Of a stretch of DNA of 64,000 bases, positions 1 through 7,730 are shown piece after piece. The stretch comes from Mesobacterium_A hydrothermale. Lineage in GTDB: Bacteria > Pseudomonadota > Alphaproteobacteria > Rhodobacterales > Rhodobacteraceae. A program made the position numbers and the translations under genes. Location of the stretch: the NCBI RefSeq assembly GCF_035818635.1, contig NZ_JAYLLH010000003.1, positions 1 to 64,000 on the forward strand, written 5' to 3'. Positions within the stretch are counted from its first letter, which is position 1, and the number at the start of each line of letters is the position of its first letter. Below the pieces are notes generated by a model that saw only the letters and a program-made list of their open reading frames with translations, had not been told where the DNA came from and searched no databases.

Positions 1-61
1 TTGGCGGGCAGACCCCAACGACATCATCGCCGCAAGAAATCGAGGGTTCCAAATGTTGGAT

Positions 62-304
62 TCAATCCACTAGCGCACTGATGTATTCGCGGGTATTGAA
101 TCCGGCTTCTTGTTTCGGCTCTCTGTGCCGCTCCAATTCCCACGAGGTTTCGTTCAGGACGGACAGGCGCTCGATTTGCAGACTGAGGCTGTTAGGCCGT
201 TTCTCGGACTCGCCTTCTCTCTTTTCACCCTTGTACTCGCGGGGATAGACGAGCGTCGTGCTGTCCTTGATCTTCCAATCTGATGTGTTTCTGAAATCGC
301 TCAT
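62..304 (-). CDS. Hypothetical hydrophilic small protein
   Basis: An 80-residue, strongly charged protein rich in Glu, Lys and Arg, with no signal peptide, membrane segment or recognisable motif. The ATG follows the tRNA-Gly gene on the same strand by about 40 bases and has no convincing ribosome-binding site. Codon use is less GC-rich than in the neighbouring genes. With its place at the 3' side of a tRNA gene, that could mean recently acquired DNA, but the window ends too soon to tell. It may also be spurious. I do not recognise a family. Confidence 0.4.
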   Translation of the reverse strand: MSDFRNTSDWKIKDSTTLVYPREYKGEKREGESEKRPNSLSLQIERLSVLNETSWELERHREPKQEAGFNTREYISALVD

Positions 305-344
305 GAGCGAACGCTAACGCGTTGAAGATCGGAAAGAAAGAAGC

Positions 345-419
345 TTGGAGCGGGTAGCGGGAATCGAACCCGCGCGTTCAGCTTGGGAAGCTGACAGGCT
401 ACCATTACATCATACCCGC
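345..419 (-). tRNA. tRNA-Gly (anticodon CCC)
   Basis: A complete cloverleaf reads on the minus strand. The acceptor stem begins GCGGGTA and pairs with TACCCGC. The anticodon stem TCAGC/GCTGA encloses the loop TTCCCAA, giving anticodon CCC. The T arm contains GGTTCGATTCC, and the 3' CCA is encoded (CCA included in the coordinates). The isoacceptor reads GGG codons. Confidence 0.95.
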
Positions 420-465
420 GCTGTTGCGGAGATTTAGTGCGAAGCCGGCGAGAGCGCAAGAGGGC

Positions 466-1305
466 TCATTCCGCCGGAAAGCCCTTTTCCAGCCAGCGCC
501 GGACCTCCTCGAGCCGGGCACGGGCGATGGGCACCACCGTGTTGTCCAGAAGTCGCAGAACAGGGCGGCCATCATCATCATCAAGGCGCGGGCGCGCGTG
601 CTGGGACACCCACCAGGACCTGTGCGGCTGGATGCCATCGTCGCCCTTCGTCTGGGCCAGGATGTCGGACATACGAGCGCGCTGTTCGATCTCTCCGTCT
701 TCGGTTTTGATTTTGACGAAATGCTTGCGCGCTTCGATATGGTGCAAATCGTCCACCGGGATGCTGCGTCCACCAATCAGGATATGCCGATCCGATCGCG
801 TGCCGCTGTCGGCCGCACCCGTTTCTTTCAGTACGTCTGTGAGCGGAACGACGAACCTGATGAAGACCGTTTCGAACACCTGCACGGACAGGAAGTAAAA
901 CGGGAAGTTCTGCATCACCGAGGGTGGATAGACACCGTTGGACAAATAGCCTGCCAACCATTCGGAAAAGAGCACTGTGGGTGTCAGGGCCAGTGCACCA
1001 ACCAGTGGCGTGAACGTCACGCATCGTTGGAACTGGCGTGTGAGCAGCGCGAACACCAGAAGGCCCATGACGAACAGCGACAAGTGCATGACCGCAGCCA
1101 GCGGCCAGATCAGCGCCGCTTTCCAAGCGGCCATGTAAGACAGCAGGTTTGGCGGATCGGATGCGTACATCGCGACCGTTGCCAATCCGAAAAAGATCAA
1201 CGACAGGCGGTGAGACACAAGCGCAAAGGTTTGCGCAAATGTCATGTAGACACGCCCGCCGAGTGCATCGACGATGCACATTCGCTGTTTAAAAACTCTG
1301 TTCAC
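466..1305 (-). CDS. LytTR-domain transcriptional regulator with N-terminal membrane region
   Basis: A 279-residue protein. Residues of about 25-150 form three to four hydrophobic segments, including the stretches around FGLATVAMYA and FVMGLLVFALL. Residues of about 175-275 match a LytTR DNA-binding domain (ILIGGRSIPVDDLHHIEA, then SWWVSQHA and a C-terminal RLEEVRRWLEK). The architecture is a membrane-anchored regulator without a receiver domain, probably sensing an envelope or small-molecule signal directly; the signal is unknown. The start taken is GTG at 1305 with GGGGA upstream; internal ATGs at 1281 and 1245 are alternatives. A perfect inverted repeat lies 35 bases upstream of the GTG and may be its operator. 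Confidence 0.85.
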   Translation of the reverse strand: MNRVFKQRMCIVDALGGRVYMTFAQTFALVSHRLSLIFFGLATVAMYASDPPNLLSYMAAWKAALIWPLAAVMHLSLFVMGLLVFALLTRQFQRCVTFTPLVGALALTPTVLFSEWLAGYLSNGVYPPSVMQNFPFYFLSVQVFETVFIRFVVPLTDVLKETGAADSGTRSDRHILIGGRSIPVDDLHHIEARKHFVKIKTEDGEIEQRARMSDILAQTKGDDGIQPHRSWWVSQHARPRLDDDDGRPVLRLLDNTVVPIARARLEEVRRWLEKGFPAE

Positions 1306-1339
1306 CCGGCTTCCCCACTGAAGCCCATCACATTCGTAA

Positions 1340-1360
1340 TTAAGCGTGGGTCACGCTTAA
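1340..1360. promoter_or_regulatory. Perfect inverted repeat upstream of the LytTR gene
   Basis: Arms TTAAGCGTG and CACGCTTAA are perfect complements separated by GGT. The repeat sits in the 335-base space between the LytTR gene (minus strand) and the tRNA-Asp pair (plus strand), close to the former. It has the size and symmetry of a dimeric regulator operator. LytTR proteins usually bind direct repeats, so the binder may be another factor. Confidence 0.5.
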
Positions 1361-1579
1361 ATCAACGTTCAGTAGCGATATTTCCTGTCAAAAATTGCAG
1401 GAAGCAGGGCGTCTGCCGCTTTGGTGGGGCTGTTCGGGCGGATATCGTTGCGGCTTGTCTCCCCCGATTTCGCGCCAAGACGGGGCCGACTCATGGAGAG
1501 TACGAAGGGTTCGGATGTGGAGCGGGATGTCTTTTTACCGGGCTGCGCAAAAATGCCGGAAATTGGCGGGCGAAAGCGC

Positions 1580-1608
1580 TTGACGGCACCCGACCTCGGC
1601 CATAAAAG
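1580..1608 (+). promoter_or_regulatory. Promoter of the tRNA-Asp pair
   Basis: A -35 element TTGACG (1580-1585) is followed after exactly 17 bases by TAAAAG (1603-1608), 31 bases before the first tRNA-Asp. Spacing and sequence fit a housekeeping sigma-70 promoter. The rest of 1361-1579 shows no convincing gene. Confidence 0.7.
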
Positions 1609-1639
1609 CGGCGCTACGCTTGGGGAACCAAGGCAGCGA

Positions 1640-1716
1640 GCGGTTGTAGCTCAGTTGGTTAGAGTACCGGCCTGTCACGCCGGGGGTCGCGGGTTCGAGC
1701 CCCGTCAACCGCGCCA
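1640..1716 (+). tRNA. tRNA-Asp (anticodon GTC), copy 1
   Basis: A 77-base cloverleaf with encoded CCA. Acceptor stem GCGGTTG pairs with CAACCGC. Anticodon stem CCGGC/GCCGG encloses the loop CTGTCAC, giving anticodon GTC. The T arm contains GGGTTCGAGCCCC. The gene is followed at 32 bases by an identical second copy. Confidence 0.96.
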
Positions 1717-1748
1717 CCGCTGCCTTAGAAAATCCCGAAACGTAATGC

Positions 1749-1825
1749 GCGGTTGTAGCTCAGTTGGTTAGAGTACCGGCCTGTCACGCCGGGGGTCGCG
1801 GGTTCGAGCCCCGTCAACCGCGCCA
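1749..1825 (+). tRNA. tRNA-Asp (anticodon GTC), copy 2
   Basis: Base-for-base identical to the copy at 1640-1716, anticodon GTC, CCA encoded. The two genes probably share the promoter at 1580-1608 and are processed from one transcript. Perfect identity implies recent duplication or gene conversion. Confidence 0.96.
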
Positions 1826-1882
1826 TTTTTCCTGACTTCGGAAAATACCCTGCGCTTGTCGCAACTCAGCTGTGCTGAACGA

Positions 1883-2248
1883 TCACATCTCCGGACTCCT
1901 TCGCGCTGGCTGCCCGGGTGTGATGGCCTTTTCCGTACAGGTCTTCCATCTGTCAGGCATCGCCGGGGTGGATGTCGCGGGTTTCGCCGTCGCAGGCGGT
2001 GACACGCGCGCAGCCCAAAAGGCGGATCGGTTTATTCCACCCCGATCGCAGTCGCAGGAAATCAGCATGGTCACGAGTTCGGGCTCTGCCACTTCGAACT
2101 CTTTGGTCGATGGGGCAAAGCCCCGTTCTGTCAAAGCAAGCGCGCTATCCTGCCAGTGGCTTTCGCCAACGTCGCCTACAAAAAAACTGAAATACCTCAG
2201 CGCCGCGCCCGTCTGCACGTTGCGGAGGTTCATTCTGCGCCAAATCAA
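1883..2248 (-). CDS. Hypothetical protein, possibly frameshifted
   Basis: The 121-residue frame reads naturally for its first 65-70 residues (RYFSFFVGDVGESHW, then EVAEPELVTMLISCDC), with GC-rich third codon positions. After about base 2050 the codon pattern deteriorates. A different frame then becomes protein-like, reading LLGCARVTACDGETRDIHPGD before a stop at 1953-1955. This suggests a gene of about 90 residues (roughly 1953-2233, ATG at 2233) interrupted by one frameshift, either a real lesion or a base-calling error. I recognise no family and see no signal peptide. It could also be non-coding. Confidence 0.35.
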   Translation of the reverse strand: MIWRRMNLRNVQTGAALRYFSFFVGDVGESHWQDSALALTERGFAPSTKEFEVAEPELVTMLISCDCDRGGINRSAFWAARVSPPATAKPATSTPAMPDRWKTCTEKAITPGQPARRSPEM

Positions 2249-2287
2249 ATGTGCAAGACTGCCTGGTCAGGGTGGCGCGCTCAACGA

Positions 2288-2315
2288 AAAACGGCGCCCC
2301 ATCGGACGCCGTTTT
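2288..2315 (-). terminator. Terminator of the DUF882 peptidase gene
   Basis: On the minus strand AAAACGGCG pairs with CGCCGTTTT across a short loop, leaving a run of Ts. It lies 25 bases past the stop codon of the peptidase at 2340-2909. Confidence 0.7.
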
Positions 2316-2339
2316 CCATTTGCCTGTATGAAACGGGGC

Positions 2340-2909
2340 TTACTTGCCCCAGCTGCGGACCGGCCCACAATCCATGTGAACGAAGTCCGACTTCGAATAG
2401 CGTCCGACGCCGCCCGCCTTGCACGCCGAGGCAGCACTGGCCATCTGGCTGACCGAGCGCGACGACAAACGCAGGTCTGCGGCCTTGCCTTGCATATGCA
2501 GCGAATTCTTGGCCACACCCGATGACCGGGACCGCAGCATCGCGTTGGTTTTCGGGCAGCGATAGCCCGAAAGCAGCATGTAGGGTTCGTTGACATCCAG
2601 AAGGTTGTGCGCCGCAGCCATGATATCCATGGTGCGCATGTCGATCTTCTTGATTTCATTGGTGCGCCAGTCGCGCATGAAATGATTGATCTCGTCCACA
2701 GCGTCGGCGATGTAATCGCCTTCGATCCAATAGATCATGTCCAGTCGTTCGCCGGTTCGGCCTGAATACATGCGCAAGCGGCGGATATCGCCAGCCCCGC
2801 GCAGGAAACCCGCGGCGTTCGAATATGTCGGTGCTGCCGTCACCAGGGTTGCTGCAAATGCACCCAAAAGGCCCCGGCGAGTCATACCGCCTTTGCTGAT
2901 ATCAGTCAT
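2340..2909 (-). CDS. Tat-exported DUF882 / M15-family peptidoglycan endopeptidase
   Basis: A 189-residue protein of the DUF882 family, related to the M15 zinc D-Ala-D-Ala-type peptidases and to E. coli YcbK/MepK. The N-terminus carries a twin-arginine signal (TRRGLLG, then a hydrophobic stretch ending near SNAAG). The start was set at 2909 because it puts this signal at residue 9; an upstream in-frame ATG at 2987 would bury it. Metal-site motifs are SGYRCPKTNAML, SLHMQGKAADLRL (His-x6-Asp) and DFVHMDCG (His). Likely role: cleaving peptide cross-links in periplasmic murein. It is divergent from the L,D-transpeptidase at 3227, whose 3-3 links are a plausible substrate. Confidence 0.88.
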   Translation of the reverse strand: MTDISKGGMTRRGLLGAFAATLVTAAPTYSNAAGFLRGAGDIRRLRMYSGRTGERLDMIYWIEGDYIADAVDEINHFMRDWRTNEIKKIDMRTMDIMAAAHNLLDVNEPYMLLSGYRCPKTNAMLRSRSSGVAKNSLHMQGKAADLRLSSRSVSQMASAASACKAGGVGRYSKSDFVHMDCGPVRSWGK

Positions 2910-3226
2910 CGTGTGAGCGCCTGTCCCGTCGCTTACCTGTTTGGCCGTGACGTTGCACGGCTCCTGCCATCTCATCCCCAGATGCAAGATTGGTATGACA
3001 TATTACGAATCAAGCCGGAACCCCGATTCTTGTCACGCATTCCCACTTCAAGGGTTTTCGGCAGGAATCTGCTTAAACCTCAGTCACTGTGGCCCGTATG
3101 CGTGGGCCGGTGCAGCATTGCACCATCCATGGATAGGAGAGATGTCTGTATAAAATGTGAATGGACAAGGGGATAGCGGTCTGAAACGATCTTCTGCAAT
3201 CTGAAGAATGCATATTAGGGGCAGAG
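2910..3226. other. Divergent intergenic region between two murein genes
   Basis: This 317-base gap separates the divergently transcribed DUF882 peptidase and L,D-transpeptidase, so both promoters should lie here. Visible are a 10-base palindrome ATCCATGGAT (3125-3134) and a TATAAA box (3149-3154) on the plus strand. I see no convincing gene. Confidence 0.5.
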
Positions 3227-4846
3227 ATGATGATGCGGATCGGTCAGGCGCGCGGTGTGTCCGGCATGGTGGCGGCAGCGGTATTGGCGTTGGCGCTGAC
3301 AGTGGGGGCGCCGCCCGCCAGCGCGGGTGTGACGGCCTTCAAGCAAGCCGTGGCGGAAAACGCGGCCCGCGATGACGATATCGCGGCCTTCTACCGCGCC
3401 CGCAATTTCGAGCCGCTTTGGACCGGTGAAGGGGCCGAATACCTGCTGCGGCGCCAGGCGCTGATCGAAGCGGTTCAGGCGGCTCCGTCACACGGGTTGC
3501 CGACCGGTCGCTATGACGCGCCGCAAATCCTTGCGCTGATGCGTGGTGTCGGAAACGCCCGCGACATGGGGGAGGTCGAGGTTGAACTGAGCAAGATTTA
3601 CCTGCGCTTTGCTCGCGATATTCAGACTGGCGTTTTGAAACCGTCCAGAGCGGACGATGGAATCAAGCGCGAGCCGCCCTATCGCGACCGAACCGCGTTG
3701 CTGGCGGCGCTGGAAACCGGCGACCCGCGTGTCACCATGCGCGGCCTGGCGCCGCAAACGCACGAATACGCGCGGCTCATGAAGGCCAAGCTGCAGCTTG
3801 AACACATTGCTGCCTCTGGTGGCTGGGGACAGGAAGTGCCTGGCGGAGCGTTGAAACCGGGCGCATCCGGCAAGGCTGTGGTCGCGCTGCGCAACCGTCT
3901 GATCGCCATGGGATATCTGCATCGCAGTGCTGCGGCAGGCTATGACGCGGCGTTGCAGGCGGCGGTACAGACCTTCCAGGAAGATCACGGCATGGAAGCC
4001 GACGGCGTCGCCGGACCATCGACCATAAAGGAAATCAACGTCAGCGCCCGCGAACGCCTTGAGTCGGTTGTGGTCGCGATGGAACGTGAACGTTGGCTGA
4101 ACTTTCCGGAAGGCCGCGGTGATCGCCACGTGCTGGTCAACCTGACCGACTTCAAGGCGCGTATCATCGACCATGACAAGGTGACCTTTGAAACCCGGTC
4201 GGTGATCGGACACCAGGATCTTGATCGCCGCACGCCGGAATTTTCCGACGTGATGGAGGTGATGGTGATCAACCCCAGCTGGCATGTGCCGCGTTCGATC
4301 ATCGTCAACGAATACCTGCCGTTGTTGCGCAGCAACCCGGGCGCGGCGGGGCACCTGCGGATCACCGATTCCCGCGGTCGTGTTGTCAGCCGGTCCAACG
4401 GGTTCTCGCAATACACCGCTTCGAACTTTCCCTTCGCGATGAGCCAGCCGCCGGGTCCGCGTAACGCGCTGGGCGTGGTGAAATTCCTTTTCCCGAACAA
4501 GTACAACATCTACCTTCACGACACGCCCGCGAAGAACCTGTTCTCTCGCGAGGTGCGGACCTACAGCCATGGCTGCATCCGCTTGGGGGACCCCAAGGAT
4601 TTCGCCTATGCGCTGTTGGCCAAGCAAACCGACGACCCGGTCGGCTTTTTCCAAAGCCGTCTGCGGTCAGGGGTTGAAACCCCGGTGCCGCTGGAACAAC
4701 CGATACCCGTGCACCTGATCTATCGCACGGCCTATACGCAGGCGAAGGGGCAGATTCAGTACCGCCGCGATGTCTATGGCCGCGATGCCAAGATCTGGAA
4801 TGCGCTTTCTGCGGCAGGGGTGGTATTGGGCCGCGGAGACAGCTAA
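3227..4846 (+). CDS. L,D-transpeptidase (YcbB/LdtD-like)
   Basis: A 539-residue periplasmic enzyme forming 3-3 cross-links in peptidoglycan. A signal peptide ends near PPASAG (about residue 34). A helical region follows, then a PG_binding_1 module (about 210-270, LKPGASGKAVVALRNRL to DGVAGPSTI) and the YkuD catalytic domain (about 300-480). The catalytic motif is YSHGCIRLGD with Cys450 as nucleophile. Length and domain order match the large YcbB class rather than short ErfK enzymes. The start chosen is the first of three adjacent ATG-type codons. It precedes lpxD by 26 bases and is probably cotranscribed with it, in an envelope cluster. Confidence 0.92.
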   Translation: MMMRIGQARGVSGMVAAAVLALALTVGAPPASAGVTAFKQAVAENAARDDDIAAFYRARNFEPLWTGEGAEYLLRRQALIEAVQAAPSHGLPTGRYDAPQILALMRGVGNARDMGEVEVELSKIYLRFARDIQTGVLKPSRADDGIKREPPYRDRTALLAALETGDPRVTMRGLAPQTHEYARLMKAKLQLEHIAASGGWGQEVPGGALKPGASGKAVVALRNRLIAMGYLHRSAAAGYDAALQAAVQTFQEDHGMEADGVAGPSTIKEINVSARERLESVVVAMERERWLNFPEGRGDRHVLVNLTDFKARIIDHDKVTFETRSVIGHQDLDRRTPEFSDVMEVMVINPSWHVPRSIIVNEYLPLLRSNPGAAGHLRITDSRGRVVSRSNGFSQYTASNFPFAMSQPPGPRNALGVVKFLFPNKYNIYLHDTPAKNLFSREVRTYSHGCIRLGDPKDFAYALLAKQTDDPVGFFQSRLRSGVETPVPLEQPIPVHLIYRTAYTQAKGQIQYRRDVYGRDAKIWNALSAAGVVLGRGDS

Positions 4847-4872
4847 ATCTCGCCCGAAAGGCGAGGTGCACG

Positions 4873-5964
4873 ATGAGCCATTCCATTGCTGAGATTGCGC
4901 AGGCGCTGGGCTTGCAGTTTGTCGGGGACGGCAGCCTGCGGGTGTCTGGCGTGGCAGAGCCGTCGGATGCATTGCCCAGCCAGCTTGCGCTGGCGATGAA
5001 GCCGGCTTTTGCGGCGCAACTGTCCCAGGGCAAGGCGCGGGCGGCTGTGATGTGGCACGGAGCCGACTGGCAATCCTTCGGGCTGGAAGCCGCGATCCTG
5101 CCGGAACGCCCACGATTCGCCCTTTCGGGCTTGTCGGCTATGATGGACCCGGGGCAGGGCTATGCGCCGGGAATCCACGACACCGCCCTTGTCCATCCAG
5201 AGGCAAAACTGGGCGACGGGTGTTCTGTCGGTCCCTTCGCGGTGATCGAACGGGGCGCGCGGATCGGGGCCGGATCGGTCATCGCGGCACAGTGCCATAT
5301 CGGCTGGGAGGCCGAACTGGGTGAGGGTGCGCTGCTGCACGTGGGCGTGCGGATCGGCGCGCGGGTGCGGATTGGCGCACGGTTCATTGCCCAACCCAAC
5401 GCTGTGATCGGGGCAGATGGTTTTTCCTTCGTCACGCCAGAGGTGTCCGCCGTCGAAAAGGCGCGTGAGAGTCTGGGTGCAACGGGCGACAGTGGTGCGC
5501 AATCCTGGGCCCGGATCCATTCTTTGGGCGCCGTGACCATCGGCGACGATTGCGAGGTTGGGTCACATTGCTGCATCGACCGGGGCACCGTGCGCGACAC
5601 CCGCGTGGGCAACGGCACCAAGTTCGACAACCTCGTACAGATCGGCCACAACGTGGTGATCGGCAACGACTGCCTGATCTGCGCGCAGGTCGGCATCGCC
5701 GGGTCAACCCGGATCGGCAACAATGTGGTGCTGGGTGGACAGACCGGGGTCAGCGATAACCTGTTCATTGGGGACAACGTGATCACCGGCGGAGGCACCA
5801 AGGTCTTGGCCAAAGTGCCCGCCGGTCGTGTCATGCTGGGCTATCCGGCGATGAAGATGGACGCCCATATCGACAGCTACAAGGCGATCCGCCGCCTGCC
5901 GCGTCTGTTCCGGGATGTCGCCGCTTTGCAGAAAAAGATTTTAAACGGTGATCCGAGTGACTAA
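4873..5964 (+). CDS. lpxD: UDP-3-O-acylglucosamine N-acyltransferase LpxD
   Basis: A 363-residue lipid A biosynthesis enzyme that transfers a hydroxyacyl chain from acyl carrier protein to the 2-amino group of UDP-3-O-acylglucosamine. An N-terminal uridine-binding domain (about 1-100) is followed by a left-handed beta-helix of hexapeptide repeats (IGDDCEVG, IGHNVVIGNDC, IGNNVVLGG). The catalytic His region (QIGHNVVIG) is present, and the C-terminus is alpha-helical (YKAIRRLPRLFRDVAAL). Unusually it does not sit with fabZ-lpxA; instead an acyl carrier protein and a ketosynthase follow at once. Whether it is the only lpxD or a second copy cannot be decided from this window. Confidence 0.93.
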   Translation: MSHSIAEIAQALGLQFVGDGSLRVSGVAEPSDALPSQLALAMKPAFAAQLSQGKARAAVMWHGADWQSFGLEAAILPERPRFALSGLSAMMDPGQGYAPGIHDTALVHPEAKLGDGCSVGPFAVIERGARIGAGSVIAAQCHIGWEAELGEGALLHVGVRIGARVRIGARFIAQPNAVIGADGFSFVTPEVSAVEKARESLGATGDSGAQSWARIHSLGAVTIGDDCEVGSHCCIDRGTVRDTRVGNGTKFDNLVQIGHNVVIGNDCLICAQVGIAGSTRIGNNVVLGGQTGVSDNLFIGDNVITGGGTKVLAKVPAGRVMLGYPAMKMDAHIDSYKAIRRLPRLFRDVAALQKKILNGDPSD

Positions 5965-5999
5965 ATGAGCCTCGAATGCGATTGTCCCCGGGGGAGACT

Positions 6000-6260
6000 A
6001 TGGACATCAAGACCAAGGTCATCGAGATCATTGCCGAGCAGGCGGTACTGGAGTCGTCGGACGTAACACCCGAGAGCACGCTGGAAGAGTTGGGCATCGA
6101 CAGCCTTGGGTTGGTCGAAAGCATTTTCGCGATCGAGGAAGCTTTCGACATCTCTGTGCCGTTCAACGCCAACGACCCAAGCGAAAGCGACTTCGATATT
6201 TCGTCGGTTGCCAGCATCATTGCGGGGATCGAGCAACTGATCGCCCAGCAGACAGCCTGA
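6000..6260 (+). CDS. Acyl carrier protein, specialised
   Basis: An 86-residue acyl carrier protein with the phosphopantetheine site in EELGIDSLGLVESIF (the Ser of DSLG). It is acidic and has the length of a free-standing ACP, but differs from the canonical housekeeping sequence DSLDTVEL. The start was placed at ATG 6000 because GGGGGAG lies just upstream; an earlier in-frame ATG at 5976 lacks a site. It lies between lpxD and a KAS-II gene, an arrangement that suggests it carries chains destined for lipid A or another envelope lipid. Confidence 0.9.
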   Translation: MDIKTKVIEIIAEQAVLESSDVTPESTLEELGIDSLGLVESIFAIEEAFDISVPFNANDPSESDFDISSVASIIAGIEQLIAQQTA

Positions 6261-6285
6261 GAACGCGGCGACCGAGGATACACAT

Positions 6286-7497
6286 GTGAAACGGGTTGTC
6301 ATCACCGGGGCCGGGACGGTCAATGCGCTTGGCCATGACGTGGCGGCGACCTGGGATGCGATGCGCAACGGGCGCTGCGGCATCGGCCCGTTGCAGTTCC
6401 GCGATGTTGATCGGCTGACAATTCGAATTGGCGGTCAGGTCAAGGATTACGATCCCGCGGCGCATTTTTCCCGCCAGCAACTGACGCTTTACGACCGGTT
6501 CACCCAGTTCGCGCTGCTTGCGGCGCGCCAGGCGCTGACTCAGTCCGGGCTTGTGTTCGAAGGCGACTTTGCCGACCGTTGCGGTGTGGTGCTGGGCACC
6601 TCGGGCGGGGGGCTTGGCACGCAGGAAGAAAGCTATCGGGCGGTTTACGAAGAGGGCAAGAACCGGGTTCACCCTTTCGTCGTGCCCAAGCTGATGAACA
6701 ACGCCGCGGCAAGCCATGTCAGCATGGAATTCAACCTGCGCGGCCCGACCTTCACCGTATCGACGGCATGCGCCAGCTCGAACCACGCGATGGGGCAGGC
6801 GTTCCAGTTGGTGCGGAGCGGGCTGTGCCCGGCGGTGGTGACCGGTGGCTCGGAATCGATGCTGTGTTTCGGTGGGGTCAAGGCCTGGGAGGGGCTGCGG
6901 GTGATGTCGAAAGACGCCTGTCGTCCGTTTTCCGCCAATCGCAATGGCATGGTGCAGGGGGAAGGCGCCGGGGTCTTCGTGTTCGAAGACTATGACCATG
7001 CCCGGGCCCGGGGAGCCGATGTCCTGGCCGAGGTGGTGGGGTTTGCCATGTCCTCGGACGCGACGGATATCGTCATGCCGTCCTGCGAGGGTGCCGCCCG
7101 CGCCATGACCGGTGCGCTGCGCGATGCCGGGCTGAACCCGCAGGATGTGGACTACATCAACGCCCATGGCACCGGAACCGCCGCCAACGACCGCACCGAA
7201 TGTGCCGCTGTGGCCGATGTCTTTGGCGATCATGCCGGCAAACTTATGATCTCGTCGACCAAGGCGATGCACGGCCACTTGATCGGGGGCACCGGGGCGG
7301 TTGAACTGCTGGCGTGCCTGATGGCGCTGCGCGAGGGGATCGTCGCACCCACCATCGGTTACGAGGAGCCCGACCCGGCCTGTCCGCTGGACGTTGTCCC
7401 CAACGTCGCACGTGACGCACGGGTCGACGTGGCGCTGTCGAATGCCTTCGCCTTCGGTGGGCTGAACGCGGTTCTGGCGCTGAAACGGTTTTCCTGA
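6286..7497 (+). CDS. 3-oxoacyl-ACP synthase II-type ketosynthase (FabF-like)
   Basis: A 403-residue condensing enzyme. The nucleophile Cys162 lies in VSTACASSNHAM, the two His in NAHGTGTAAND and STKAMHGHL, and the C-terminal NAFAFGGLN loop is complete. The triad is therefore intact and condensing activity expected. The start is GTG at 6286, which overlaps an out-of-frame ATG. It is the last gene of the lpxD-acp-ketosynthase run. A second fabF, the usual one beside mltG, appears at the right edge of the window, so this copy is probably dedicated to a special acyl chain, for example in lipid A. That role is inference. Confidence 0.9.
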   Translation: MKRVVITGAGTVNALGHDVAATWDAMRNGRCGIGPLQFRDVDRLTIRIGGQVKDYDPAAHFSRQQLTLYDRFTQFALLAARQALTQSGLVFEGDFADRCGVVLGTSGGGLGTQEESYRAVYEEGKNRVHPFVVPKLMNNAAASHVSMEFNLRGPTFTVSTACASSNHAMGQAFQLVRSGLCPAVVTGGSESMLCFGGVKAWEGLRVMSKDACRPFSANRNGMVQGEGAGVFVFEDYDHARARGADVLAEVVGFAMSSDATDIVMPSCEGAARAMTGALRDAGLNPQDVDYINAHGTGTAANDRTECAAVADVFGDHAGKLMISSTKAMHGHLIGGTGAVELLACLMALREGIVAPTIGYEEPDPACPLDVVPNVARDARVDVALSNAFAFGGLNAVLALKRFS

Positions 7498-7609
7498 TTC
7501 ACCTGTGCGGGCCGGCGGCCGGGACAGGATCGACCCGTGCCGCGCGCGTCCGCGTGTGGTGACCGCGGAAACCCTGATCGGCGTGTTCCTGGTTGCGCCG
7601 TGGTTCAGT

Positions 7610-7632
7610 GAGTATTTTCAGAAAGATGAAAG
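7610..7632 (+). repeat. Short interspersed repeat, family A
   Basis: A 23-base unit of form GAGTATTT-N3-AGAAAGATGAAAG. Two further copies, arranged head to head, lie at 31968-31990 and 32024-32046; the three differ only in the central N3. This copy lies in the 233-base gap after the ketosynthase gene, just before a terminator-like hairpin. Confidence 0.75.
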
Positions 7633-7639
7633 GACATGG

Positions 7640-7660
7640 GCGCGGGTTTCCCGCGCTTGG
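7640..7660 (+). terminator. Hairpin after the ketosynthase operon
   Basis: Arms GCGCGGG and CCCGCGC with a TTT loop (7640-7656) are followed by TTGGTTG. It is a short, very stable stem, plausible as the end of the lpxD-acp-ketosynthase transcript although the T-run is poor. Confidence 0.45.
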
Positions 7661-7730
7661 TTGTCCGGCGGCAAGGCAGCACAGCCGGTGTCGGGGCGTC
7701 GGGACGGACGCGGCGGGTGGTGGAGCGCGC

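Noticed and set aside
1872..2525. A 217-codon plus-strand frame covering the peptidase 3' end
   Set aside because: It is antisense to the DUF882 peptidase over half its length, has no ribosome-binding site and shows no motif.
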